Source: Tumebacillus algifaecis (GTDB lineage: Bacteria; Bacillota; Bacilli; Tumebacillales; Tumebacillaceae). Taken from it: a DNA stretch of 64,000 nucleotides. The position numbers and the translations under genes are program-made. Shown one piece after another: positions 17,957 through 25,625 of the stretch (positions are counted from its first letter, which is position 1; every line of letters starts with the position of its first letter). Below the pieces are notes generated by a model. The model saw only the letters and a program-made list of their open reading frames with translations. It was not told the DNA's origin and searched no databases. The DNA is taken from the NCBI RefSeq assembly GCF_002243515.1, contig NZ_CP022657.1, positions 2,967,001-3,031,000 on the forward strand, in the 5' to 3' direction.

Positions 17957-18760
17957 ATGCGCGAAAATTTGACCGTGTATCTGGCCTTGTTGCGTGCGGC
18001 CGTCCTCGCTCGCCTCGAATACCGCGCCGACTTTCTCATGGGCATCCTCGGCGTGTTTATTCTGAATGCGGGCACGCTGGCCACCTCATGGGTCTTGTTG
18101 AGCCGGTTCCATGACCTGAACGGCTGGCTATTTTGGGAAATCGTCTTTTTGTACAACCTGTGGCTGCTCGGCCATGGCATCCGCGCCATTTTTTTCCGCC
18201 ACATCAACATGCTGGAGCAGTTTATCGTCGAAGGGACATTTGACCAGCTCCTGACCCGTCCCGCCAACCCGCTGGTGCAATTTTTGGGCCGTGAAGTCCA
18301 TTACTTAGGCATCGGGGACGTGTTGCTCGCCTTATCGATGCTCACACTGAGCTATCAGAACTTACACCTCGAATGGAGTTGGTGGATGTTCCTCTGGTTT
18401 GGCGTGATCGCGCTGTCCTCCGCCCTTGTCGAAGCGACTCTGACGTTGATTCTGGCCTGCACGTCGTTCTTCACCACTCGCTCGCGGGCGATCGTGAACG
18501 CCGCTTCCCTCTTCTCTTGGGGCGTGGTGCAACAATATCCGCTCGATATGTTCAACAACGTGCTGCGCGGGATCGTCACGATCCTCCTGCCGTTTGCCTT
18601 TATGAACTACTACCCCTCGCTCCTGTTCCTCGGCAAAATCGATCAGGTTCCTTTCGGCTTCCTGACTTGGTATGCGCCGCTCGTCGCCTTGTTGCTGACG
18701 TTGCTCGCCATACGCTTTTGGAACTTTAGCATCAACAAATACCAAAGTACCGGTTCCTAA
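17957..18760 (+). CDS. ABC-2 type permease, second subunit (COG3694-like)
   Basis: A 267-residue membrane protein, partner of the preceding permease, beginning MRENLTVYLALLRAAVLARL. It shows IVEGTFDQLLTRPANPLVQF, the loop that this family shares with its partner's SDLMKPVDF, and ends IRFWNFSINKYQSTGS. AAGGAGGGTGAG precedes the ATG, and only 5 bases separate it from the previous stop, so the three genes form one operon. No clear terminator follows; a hairpin at 18778-18811 overlaps the next gene's RBS instead. Confidence 0.9.
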   Translation: MRENLTVYLALLRAAVLARLEYRADFLMGILGVFILNAGTLATSWVLLSRFHDLNGWLFWEIVFLYNLWLLGHGIRAIFFRHINMLEQFIVEGTFDQLLTRPANPLVQFLGREVHYLGIGDVLLALSMLTLSYQNLHLEWSWWMFLWFGVIALSSALVEATLTLILACTSFFTTRSRAIVNAASLFSWGVVQQYPLDMFNNVLRGIVTILLPFAFMNYYPSLLFLGKIDQVPFGFLTWYAPLVALLLTLLAIRFWNFSINKYQSTGS

Positions 18761-18777
18761 TCCCAACACGGGTCACT

Positions 18778-18811
18778 CCCTCGTATACTGCAAGCACTAC
18801 GTATACGAGGG
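18778..18811 (+). promoter_or_regulatory. 11-bp inverted repeat covering the glycosyltransferase RBS
   Basis: CCCTCGTATAC and GTATACGAGGG (18778-18788, 18801-18811) are perfect complements with a 12-base spacer. The right arm contains the GAGGGG core of the RBS for the gene starting at 18823. The stem could hide the RBS in the mRNA, or be a dyad operator for a repressor. No T-tract follows, so it is not a terminator. Confidence 0.6.
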
Positions 18812-18822
18812 GAGTACGCCCG

Positions 18823-19959
18823 ATGACCATCTCTTGCATTGCGCCAGGCAATTTCCCTTTTCCGCCTGCTGCCTGTACCTCTGTTGAAATCTACCTCTGG
18901 CACCTCGCCACTCAACTTGCCCGCACCGAACCGGTTCTGCTTTACGGCGTCGGAGAATCGCCTGCACAACCGAACGCCCCCATACAGCTCACCACCCGCA
19001 CGTTTCCTGCGATCGACAGCAAGTCCTATCGCCATTTCTTGCGAAAAGATCTGAAGCAGACACCGACACCCGATCTTTTCCATATTGAAAATTCGATCCC
19101 ACTGCTCCTCCATATCAAAAAAATCAAGCCTCGCATCCCGCTTCTGCTCAATTTGCACTCCAACGTCCTGATCCAAAACTTCTCCGCGATCACGATCCGC
19201 CACGTTTTTCATCGCGTGGATGCCCTTGTGGTCAACAGTGAGTTTCTCAAAAACGATCTGCTGGATCGCTACCCGTTCTTGCAACCAGCGAAAGTGAACG
19301 TCATCCACCCTGGCGTAGATTTGCAACAGTTTCCATCACGCTTTTCGACCGAAGGGGCAGCACGGCGCGCCGAGCTTCGCGCACGCTACCACATCTCGAA
19401 CGACCAAAACATCGTGCTCACCATCGGCCGCTTCATCCCGCGCAAAGGCATCGTCCAAGTGATCGACGCGTTTCGAAGCGTCCTCAAGACACACCCCAAC
19501 AGCGAACTGTGGATCATCGGCGGACATCCGCACGCCAATAACAATGCGTTTCATGCTCAGGTACGTGATAAAATATCCGGGTTGCCTGTGCGCTTCTTTG
19601 GCTTTCTCCCCCAGTCCTCGCTGTCCGATTTCTATGTAGCGGCCGACCTGTTCGTATGCGCCTCACAACTCCCTGAAGCGTTCGGCCTCGTCAATCTTGA
19701 AGCATCAGCCGCTGGCATCCCTGTCCTCGCCAGTGCCAAGTGGGGTCTTTGTGAATCGGTCGCGCAGAATGTCAGCGGTCGGCTCGTTGAGGCGTACACC
19801 GACCCGTGCGCGATTGCTGAAGAGATCAACGCCTTGCTGTCCAACAAAGAACTGTGCCAGCAATACGGAGCAAATGGCCGACGGCGCGTCGAAGAGCAGT
19901 TCTCATGGCCCAAAACGAGCCAAGCGTTTCGCTCCCTCTACTCGCGCATCATGACATAA
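18823..19959 (+). CDS. Glycosyltransferase family 4 protein
   Basis: A 378-residue GT-B glycosyltransferase, probably transferring sugar from a nucleotide donor to a cell-surface or spore-surface acceptor. The C-terminal half carries the GT4 pattern: LTIGRFIPRKGIVQVIDAF, then the Glu-rich donor-binding motif PEAFGLVNLEASAAGIPVLA. The N-terminal part includes VVNSEFLKNDLLDRYP, typical of family 4 acceptor domains, and no signal peptide. It is followed by a convergent YheC/D-type spore gene. The acceptor and linkage cannot be told from sequence. Confidence 0.87.
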   Translation: MTISCIAPGNFPFPPAACTSVEIYLWHLATQLARTEPVLLYGVGESPAQPNAPIQLTTRTFPAIDSKSYRHFLRKDLKQTPTPDLFHIENSIPLLLHIKKIKPRIPLLLNLHSNVLIQNFSAITIRHVFHRVDALVVNSEFLKNDLLDRYPFLQPAKVNVIHPGVDLQQFPSRFSTEGAARRAELRARYHISNDQNIVLTIGRFIPRKGIVQVIDAFRSVLKTHPNSELWIIGGHPHANNNAFHAQVRDKISGLPVRFFGFLPQSSLSDFYVAADLFVCASQLPEAFGLVNLEASAAGIPVLASAKWGLCESVAQNVSGRLVEAYTDPCAIAEEINALLSNKELCQQYGANGRRRVEEQFSWPKTSQAFRSLYSRIMT

Positions 19960-19972
19960 AAACAAGCGGCAT

Positions 19973-20006
19973 AAAAAGGAGACGCGCCGACACACACCCT
20001 CCTTTT
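19973..20006 (+). terminator. Terminator between glycosyltransferase and ATP-grasp gene
   Basis: AAAAGGAG (19974-19981) pairs with CTCCTTTT (19999-20006) with a 17-base loop. It overlaps the stop codon of the convergent gene and could serve both strands. The stem is short. Confidence 0.5.
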
Positions 20007-20790
20007 ACTTGTGGCGCCGCCAACTGCCGCGATGCACTTCGGCGGCCCGGTTGACCTTGCCATGCAGATTCCATAGCATCAACGACCGCTGATCCGACCG
20101 ACTCAACGTCCCTTTTTTAAAAATGCTCAATTGCGGTGCGGTGTTCACTTCGATCAACCAAAATTTACCCTGTCGATCCAACCCGATGTCCAGCCCGTAG
20201 ATCGCATTCGAATATCTCCCGCCAAAGCGCTTGGCGATCCGCACCGACTTCGCTTTTAACCGCCGGATCGCAGACTGCGCCTTTTGAGACGTATACCCGT
20301 TGCTCATCAAATACGCGCGCACTGTCAAGGCCGATCCCCCGATCACCAAGTTCGTGACGGCGAGGCCACTTCCCGCCGCCTTGGCAAAGAGGCGAGTGAC
20401 TTCCCATCTGCCCGCTTCATTTTTCTGGACGATGGTGCGCACGTCAACTGGGCGCCCTCTCCACTTGGCAAGCGCGATCCCTTGCTGCACCAAAAAGCGA
20501 CTGCCTTTGCGCACGCTGTCAATCCAAGCAACAACCGAATCCAAACTGCTCACGACTCGCTTTTGATGCTCCATTTTGACCTCAAAGCGACCCGCCAACC
20601 TTTTCACGCGAAAAATTCGAAATCCGCCGCCTCCGTAGACCGGCTTGACGAATACCTCCCCGTGCCGATTGATCATCGTAGCAAGTGTTGCTTTCGAATA
20701 GAGTTTTGTCTCCGGCACATCATGTCGCAGTTCCGGGCTAGCCAAAAAAATCAGGTGTTTGCTCCACTTGCTACCCGGTGCTAATTTCAT
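20005..20790 (-). CDS. YheC/YheD-family ATP-grasp protein
   Basis: A 261-residue protein of the YheC/YheD family, ATP-grasp proteins associated with the spore coat in bacilli; their reaction is not established. Features: LASPELRHDVPETKLYS, the ATP-grasp Lys/Gly loop VKPVYGGGGFRIFRV, VDVRTIVQ, and the metal-binding WLIEVNTAPQLS. The ATG at 20790 is chosen over the frame extending to 20859 because GAGGTGATGGGCAG precedes it. Its presence supports a spore-forming host. A convergent terminator overlaps its stop. Confidence 0.85.
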   Translation of the reverse strand: MKLAPGSKWSKHLIFLASPELRHDVPETKLYSKATLATMINRHGEVFVKPVYGGGGFRIFRVKRLAGRFEVKMEHQKRVVSSLDSVVAWIDSVRKGSRFLVQQGIALAKWRGRPVDVRTIVQKNEAGRWEVTRLFAKAAGSGLAVTNLVIGGSALTVRAYLMSNGYTSQKAQSAIRRLKAKSVRIAKRFGGRYSNAIYGLDIGLDRQGKFWLIEVNTAPQLSIFKKGTLSRSDQRSLMLWNLHGKVNRAAEVHRGSWRRHK

Positions 20791-20857
20791 CTGCCCATCA
20801 CCTCGTTTCCACAGGATCATGATTATCATATGGATGCCTCGTCCGTGTGGGAACGGC

Positions 20858-20894
20858 AAAACCCCTTATCCGCAACACATGGATAAGGGGTTTT
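20858..20894 (-). terminator. Terminator of the membrane protein gene
   Basis: A perfect 14-bp stem, AAAACCCCTTATCC with GGATAAGGGGTTTT, loop of 9, directly after the stop at 20897. On the minus strand the descending arm ends in GGGGTTTT. Confidence 0.85.
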
Positions 20895-20896
20895 CG

Positions 20897-22519
20897 TCAA
20901 CCAGCCAGATAGTAGGACAGCACAAGCATTGCCGTCCAGACGTTGATGCCAAGGAAGTAGCTGAACTCGCCCATCGCACTGCGCTCATAGCGAGTGCGAG
21001 CATAGAGCGCGGTAAATAAGTAGGAGAGCGCAGCCAAGGCCACAAACAGCACCGACACTGCGAATCCAGACTGCATCCATTCCGGCATATACGTATAGAG
21101 CGAATCCAATTTACCATATTCGAGGAACAATACGATCTGTGTCACCAGGTACAACAACACCGAGACAAACAGATGTCGATTCGGCTGATCATAAAGTGCG
21201 TCCTCTTTTTTTACGACAAAATAGAACAGGTACGCAAACGGTAGCATCGGCCATGCAAAGGCGATGACGAGCAACATGACCGACATGCCGAGATACTGCG
21301 GTACTACCATCGCCGCCCGCGTGTAGTCATCCCGATCCAAGTGATTGGTGGCCGCTGCATAGGACGGGTCATTCGAGTTGTACAGCACATCATATGTTTT
21401 CAACTTGGCGAATACCAGAAATACGGTCGTCGTCGAGTCGCCCTGTTTCTCAAACACCGGGTTGCTCCCCATGTTGTTCGTGTTGGAGACACGCTCCAAA
21501 TCTTGCTTCCACTCACCGTTTTGCAAGGTCGAGAAGAAAACCTCTTTGCCCACGTTGCGTGGATTTTTCCCATAGTCGGCAACAAAAGCAAACTGCAGGC
21601 CCTTCTCCTGCACAGGGCGGACATACGGTGAGTTGGAATTTGCCGCATTTTCACCGAGCATCGTCTTCGGAATCAGTTTCATATCCTTCGCGGTTTTCGG
21701 AGAGGGATCGGCCAACGCAAAGGATACGGCTCGCAGCTCCGTGGTCGATTTGCGCGATGATTTGTAGGTCATCAGATAGTAGCCATGCGTTTCATCGATC
21801 CCGAAAACTGTTTCATCGACCAAGTTCGATGTGCCCACAGACAGCTCTTTCACCGTTTTAAATTCGGACGCTTTTTGGGTGGCTCCGTCAAACGTAAAAT
21901 ACAGCAGGTTGTAGCTCTCCGCGCCCACTTGCTCGGTCGCACCGATGTGGGCGATGCCCTTTTGATCGACCGAAGCGTCCACGTACACCGTGCGCTTCAG
22001 CGGGAAACTTTGCACCGTGGACAACTCGTTCCCCGTTGCGGCGTAGATCTTCAGCCCAGTCTCCGTCCCGACCAAGATGTAGGACTGCTCGCCAAGGTCC
22101 AGCAGTTCCATAGAAATCACATCCGGGTCAAACGATGTCACAGCGCCCCAAGCACCGTTCTCCCAAGCTGCATGTTTCAACACACGCTTCGCCCCGACCC
22201 AATAGAGATCATTGCCGGAGTATCTAAAAGTGGTTGTCGTATAGATGTCCGGAGAAGGGACCGGACGTTTCTCCAACTCGCTCGTTTGCTTTGCTGGGTC
22301 AATCGTGGCGATGATCAATTCCTGCTCGGACAGCCATGCATAGCGCTGATCACCAAGCACCTGCGCCGGACGGTTCGGCGTAGCCGTACCGATCGAAGTC
22401 TCACGTCCGTACGGTTCCAAAAACGGTAGGACGCGATTCTCCGCATCCCACTTGATCTGCAGCAAAAAGACGATTACGAATACCAAGAAGTACGGAAAAA
22501 TTCTGAGAAAAGACTTCAC
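20897..22519 (-). CDS. Membrane protein with large extracytoplasmic domain
   Basis: No named family recognised. The 540-residue protein opens with a signal-anchor helix (FLRIFPYFLVFVIVFLLQIKW). Residues about 30-390 then carry repeated beta-strand segments with Tyr/Trp/Asp, looking like a beta-propeller (for example AWLSEQELIIATID and NDLYWVGAKRVL). The last 150 residues hold about five membrane helices. I chose the GTG at 22519 because AAAAGGAG stands ten bases before it; the in-frame ATGs at 22555 and 22567 have no RBS. It is a single-gene unit ended by a strong terminator. A sensor or transport-related role is a guess. Confidence 0.7.
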   Translation of the reverse strand: MKSFLRIFPYFLVFVIVFLLQIKWDAENRVLPFLEPYGRETSIGTATPNRPAQVLGDQRYAWLSEQELIIATIDPAKQTSELEKRPVPSPDIYTTTTFRYSGNDLYWVGAKRVLKHAAWENGAWGAVTSFDPDVISMELLDLGEQSYILVGTETGLKIYAATGNELSTVQSFPLKRTVYVDASVDQKGIAHIGATEQVGAESYNLLYFTFDGATQKASEFKTVKELSVGTSNLVDETVFGIDETHGYYLMTYKSSRKSTTELRAVSFALADPSPKTAKDMKLIPKTMLGENAANSNSPYVRPVQEKGLQFAFVADYGKNPRNVGKEVFFSTLQNGEWKQDLERVSNTNNMGSNPVFEKQGDSTTTVFLVFAKLKTYDVLYNSNDPSYAAATNHLDRDDYTRAAMVVPQYLGMSVMLLVIAFAWPMLPFAYLFYFVVKKEDALYDQPNRHLFVSVLLYLVTQIVLFLEYGKLDSLYTYMPEWMQSGFAVSVLFVALAALSYLFTALYARTRYERSAMGEFSYFLGINVWTAMLVLSYYLAG

Positions 22520-22629
22520 AGCATGAACGCTCCTTTTCAAAACCGTTTTACTCATGCGTACAAGCATACTACAACAGACAAGCTTTGAGAATGGTATAAT
22601 AAGAAAGAATCGAACGAGGAGGAATGTTC

Positions 22630-23376
22630 ATGTCGCTCGAGAAGCAACCGCCCGGCATAGTGGAACGCGTGGAGATCCCAAGCCGCTTTTTGGGGGAAAC
22701 GCGCGAAATCCATGTCTATCTGCCGCACAACTACTCACCGCTCTATAAATATCCGGTGCTCTACATCAACGATGGTTCTGACTACGAGTCGATGGGTCGC
22801 ATGATCTCGCTGCTCAACGAACGCTTTCAAAACAGACAAGCCAGACGATTTCTCGTCGTTTTCGTCCCGGTTGACAAAAGTGTGCGCAGGGAGGAATATC
22901 ATCCTGCAGGAAGCAAGCACCAAGCGTATGTCCGCTTCTTTGCTGACGAACTGGTTCCAACTGTCGAAGAACGCTATGCTGCCTTCCCGATGGGACCTGC
23001 ACGCGGCATCTTAGGCTCGTCGCTCGGTGCGACCGCCGCCTTGCACACGTTGCTCACCTATCCCCGCAAGTTCCATTACCTCGCCTTGCAGTCGGGGGCT
23101 TTTCAAGACGCCTCTTACGAAGGGGTCACAGCCAAAGGACGAGAACTCGCCACCGTGCCGATCTATCAGGTCGTCGGTCTTCAGGAAGATCGCTTCCAAT
23201 CAGCAAGCGGCAAGGTGATCGACATTCTGGGACAAAACCGCAAGATGCGCGACCTGTTGCAAAGTGCCGGTGTCGATGTCAACTACGCCGAGTATGACAA
23301 AGACCACACTTGGGGCTTTTGGCAGGAAGACCTGTCGCGCGTGCTCGACCACTTTGCCCGCCATACATCGTTTTAA
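22630..23376 (+). CDS. Putative esterase (esterase D / enterochelin esterase-like)
   Basis: A 248-residue alpha/beta-hydrolase of the PF00756 putative esterase family, without signal peptide. The N-terminal part reads VEIPSRFLGETREIHVYLPHNYS and YPVLYINDG. The nucleophile elbow is ILGSSLGATAAL (Gly-x-Ser-x-Gly) and the catalytic His lies in KDHTWGFW near the C-terminus. Members cleave ester bonds in sugar, siderophore or acyl compounds; the substrate here is unknown. The second ATG (22630) is preferred because GAGGAGG is only one base from the first. A terminator follows at 23399. Confidence 0.85.
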   Translation: MSLEKQPPGIVERVEIPSRFLGETREIHVYLPHNYSPLYKYPVLYINDGSDYESMGRMISLLNERFQNRQARRFLVVFVPVDKSVRREEYHPAGSKHQAYVRFFADELVPTVEERYAAFPMGPARGILGSSLGATAALHTLLTYPRKFHYLALQSGAFQDASYEGVTAKGRELATVPIYQVVGLQEDRFQSASGKVIDILGQNRKMRDLLQSAGVDVNYAEYDKDHTWGFWQEDLSRVLDHFARHTSF

Positions 23377-23398
23377 CCTCTTACATAGCAGACGCAGT

Positions 23399-23436
23399 GA
23401 AACCGCCACCTTCGCAGGCCCGGCGGTTTCTTTTTT
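23399..23436 (+). terminator. Terminator of the esterase gene
   Basis: GAAACCGCC pairs with GGCGGTTTC (9 bp, loop 14) followed by TTTTTT. Confidence 0.9.
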
Positions 23437-23483
23437 CGCTTCCCTGCATCGACCCTCCCCCTTCCCTTAGCCAATGCGGGAAT

Positions 23484-23522
23484 CAAAAATGACATACCGC
23501 CCAAACCTCCGCCGGTATGTCA
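23484..23522 (-). terminator. Terminator of the small gene at 23532
   Basis: On the minus strand TGACATACCG pairs with CGGTATGTCA, followed by TTTTTG. It sits directly after the stop of the small gene, which supports that gene being transcribed. Confidence 0.85.
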
Positions 23523-23531
23523 CCCTGTTGC

Positions 23532-23741
23532 TTACATTTCTTCGTATACTTCCGGTACCCAATAGATCACACACTGTGATTTGGGCAGGTTGATCTCGCG
23601 AGCCCCAGCTGGGCGACCGTTGATGTTAATGATCTCCGTCACCACCACACGGTCGGAACTGATTTCCACTTCCCCTTCATACTCGCGAACGCTACCATCG
23701 ACCACAAAAAATTCGACCTTCCCCGAGCCAATATTGCGCAT
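23532..23741 (-). CDS. Small conserved-looking protein, unknown function
   Basis: A 69-residue soluble protein, MRNIGSGKVEFFVVDGSV at the start, rich in beta-strand pattern residues (Val, Ile, Glu), with one Cys near the C-terminus. No family recognised. GAAAGGAGTG precedes the ATG and a clean terminator follows the stop, so it looks like a real, separately expressed gene. The neighbour upstream on the same strand is the large membrane protein at 23830, about 90 bases away. Confidence 0.7.
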   Translation of the reverse strand: MRNIGSGKVEFFVVDGSVREYEGEVEISSDRVVVTEIININGRPAGAREINLPKSQCVIYWVPEVYEEM

Positions 23742-23829
23742 CGTAGGACACTCCTTTCAACGGTGCTTGTAAAAATCACCCAAACTCTTCTCGTCGTACC
23801 ATTCGACCCGCCTGCGACAAAATCCTGCA

Positions 23830-25503
23830 TCATTTGCGCGAATGTGCGGCTTCGCCGCCAAGAAACGTTTCTGGGTCCAGCCCGTCGAACAGATCGCGCC
23901 ACGTACTCGTATCCTCCACCGCCCCGCTCAACTCGATCTGCCGTTCCGGTCCGGTGGGATACTGTGCTGTGTACGCATGATAGCCTTGCCAGAGCACGAA
24001 CGCTTTGATCAAGTAGCGCTCCGGTTCGTGATAGTCAAAAAAGCGCCGTATTTCCAGCCTGCTCCGACAGAGTGTGAGCAACAGGTTCTGGTCGGGTTCA
24101 AAATATTTGCCCACCGCACGGATCAGCAACATCACGATGTCGGTGCGCCGCAGATAGACCGCTTCGGCTGTCATCAGCAAGAACAGATACAGGTACGGAT
24201 AGGTGCGCTTCTCCTGCCCACGGTATGGAATCATCTCTTTGCGCAACCAGGTGGTGATCTGGACGATGTCGATGATCTCCGACTTCAAGATCAACCGTTT
24301 CGCCAGCTTCATATACTCAAACAAAAGCCCCCGCATCACACCGAGCGTCTTGTGCCCCTCTGGACCCACGATCGTGCTGAGCAGTTGCCCGAACGCATGC
24401 GAGACGATGCTTTTGGCGACAAAGCTGTGCCCGTATGTTTCATTTTTGATCACCAGTTTGCCGATCTCCCCTAGATTTTGAAACGAGGCCAGCACGAATC
24501 GCGCTGTATCTCGCGACATCTCGCGGTTTTTCACAACATGGCAGGTGATCGAAAAGATCTGCTCCACCGCCTGCTGAATCATGTTCATCAACTGCTGTCC
24601 GACGAGGTTGTTGCGCACGATCAGTGCATACGCATCGATGACGATGCTGGCCGCCCGCAAAGAACCGCTCTCCGCATAGCGCATGCCCATCTCGTGCAAC
24701 TCATCCAAAATCCGCCCCGACACGGCAGTCTCTCGGGCTTTAAATGAAATCGACGCGATGCCGATCAACTGCCCGACGATCTTCTCGTGATACCACAGCA
24801 CATCGTCCGCATCTTCGCTGGGCAGTTTTGCGCCATGCATCATCTCCGCAATATTTTCCACACAAAACACTGCCGTCACCGCATCCATCTCCGAAACTGC
24901 TTTTTTCGCAATATCACAGATCTGCTCCACTTTGTCCAGCGCCTCTTGGTAATCACCAGATCGATAAGCGGATATATATTCGCGCTGGATCGCAAAGACG
25001 ATCGTCTCCGGCTTCAGCAGTTGAATGACAAAATACAGATAGGCGATCAGGGCGAGAAAGCACATGATCAACAGCAACAAATCGGCACTCATCCCCTGTG
25101 CTAACCAATCGGACGGCCGATCGCTGGGATGATCCTCAATCATCGACAACAGATAGATCGCATGAAAAATCGTTCCGAAATAGAACGAAATTAAAGTCGT
25201 ATTGAACGGAAAACGGACAAAAAAATCGAGCACTCGATGCGTGTACTTGCTCGCTGTCAGTTGGATCGCGACCATGATCATCGAAAACGACAGGGCCAAA
25301 ATGGTCGCGAGCGTCGAGGCCACCGTCGCCAAATAATTGCGCGCCGTCTCCAGATCGCCGCCAAAAAACGGTGGAGTGAAGCGAAAGATCAACGCCATCA
25401 TGCACAGTGACACGACCAGTTGAAACAGCGAGTTGGGGAGTGAGGCATGCAGCAGATGGCGATCCCAAAGATTTTTGCCAAACTGGAAAAACGAATGTTT
25501 CAT
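23830..25503 (-). CDS. DUF2254-like membrane protein
   Basis: A 557-residue predicted membrane protein resembling the DUF2254 family. Four helices lie in the first about 150 residues (for example SLFQLVVSLCMMALIFRFTPP and ATILALSFSMIMVAIQLTA), with the family-like stretch TASKYTHRVLDFFVRF. A long soluble helical C-terminal domain follows, facing the cytosol. The ATG at 25503 is chosen because GGAGGTGGGGGG lies upstream; the frame extends to 25566 without an RBS. Its function is unknown; some family members have been linked to ion conductance, which I cannot confirm here. Confidence 0.72.
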   Translation of the reverse strand: MKHSFFQFGKNLWDRHLLHASLPNSLFQLVVSLCMMALIFRFTPPFFGGDLETARNYLATVASTLATILALSFSMIMVAIQLTASKYTHRVLDFFVRFPFNTTLISFYFGTIFHAIYLLSMIEDHPSDRPSDWLAQGMSADLLLLIMCFLALIAYLYFVIQLLKPETIVFAIQREYISAYRSGDYQEALDKVEQICDIAKKAVSEMDAVTAVFCVENIAEMMHGAKLPSEDADDVLWYHEKIVGQLIGIASISFKARETAVSGRILDELHEMGMRYAESGSLRAASIVIDAYALIVRNNLVGQQLMNMIQQAVEQIFSITCHVVKNREMSRDTARFVLASFQNLGEIGKLVIKNETYGHSFVAKSIVSHAFGQLLSTIVGPEGHKTLGVMRGLLFEYMKLAKRLILKSEIIDIVQITTWLRKEMIPYRGQEKRTYPYLYLFLLMTAEAVYLRRTDIVMLLIRAVGKYFEPDQNLLLTLCRSRLEIRRFFDYHEPERYLIKAFVLWQGYHAYTAQYPTGPERQIELSGAVEDTSTWRDLFDGLDPETFLGGEAAHSRK

Positions 25504-25625
25504 GCTTGCCCCCCCACCTCCGTGCCGATCATACCTTCCAGTAGTATCCGCAACATCCCGGTTCATACTCCTGCCAAAGAGCGCAGATACTAGATTGGAA
25601 CTGTTGACTCAAAGGAGGTATCTGT

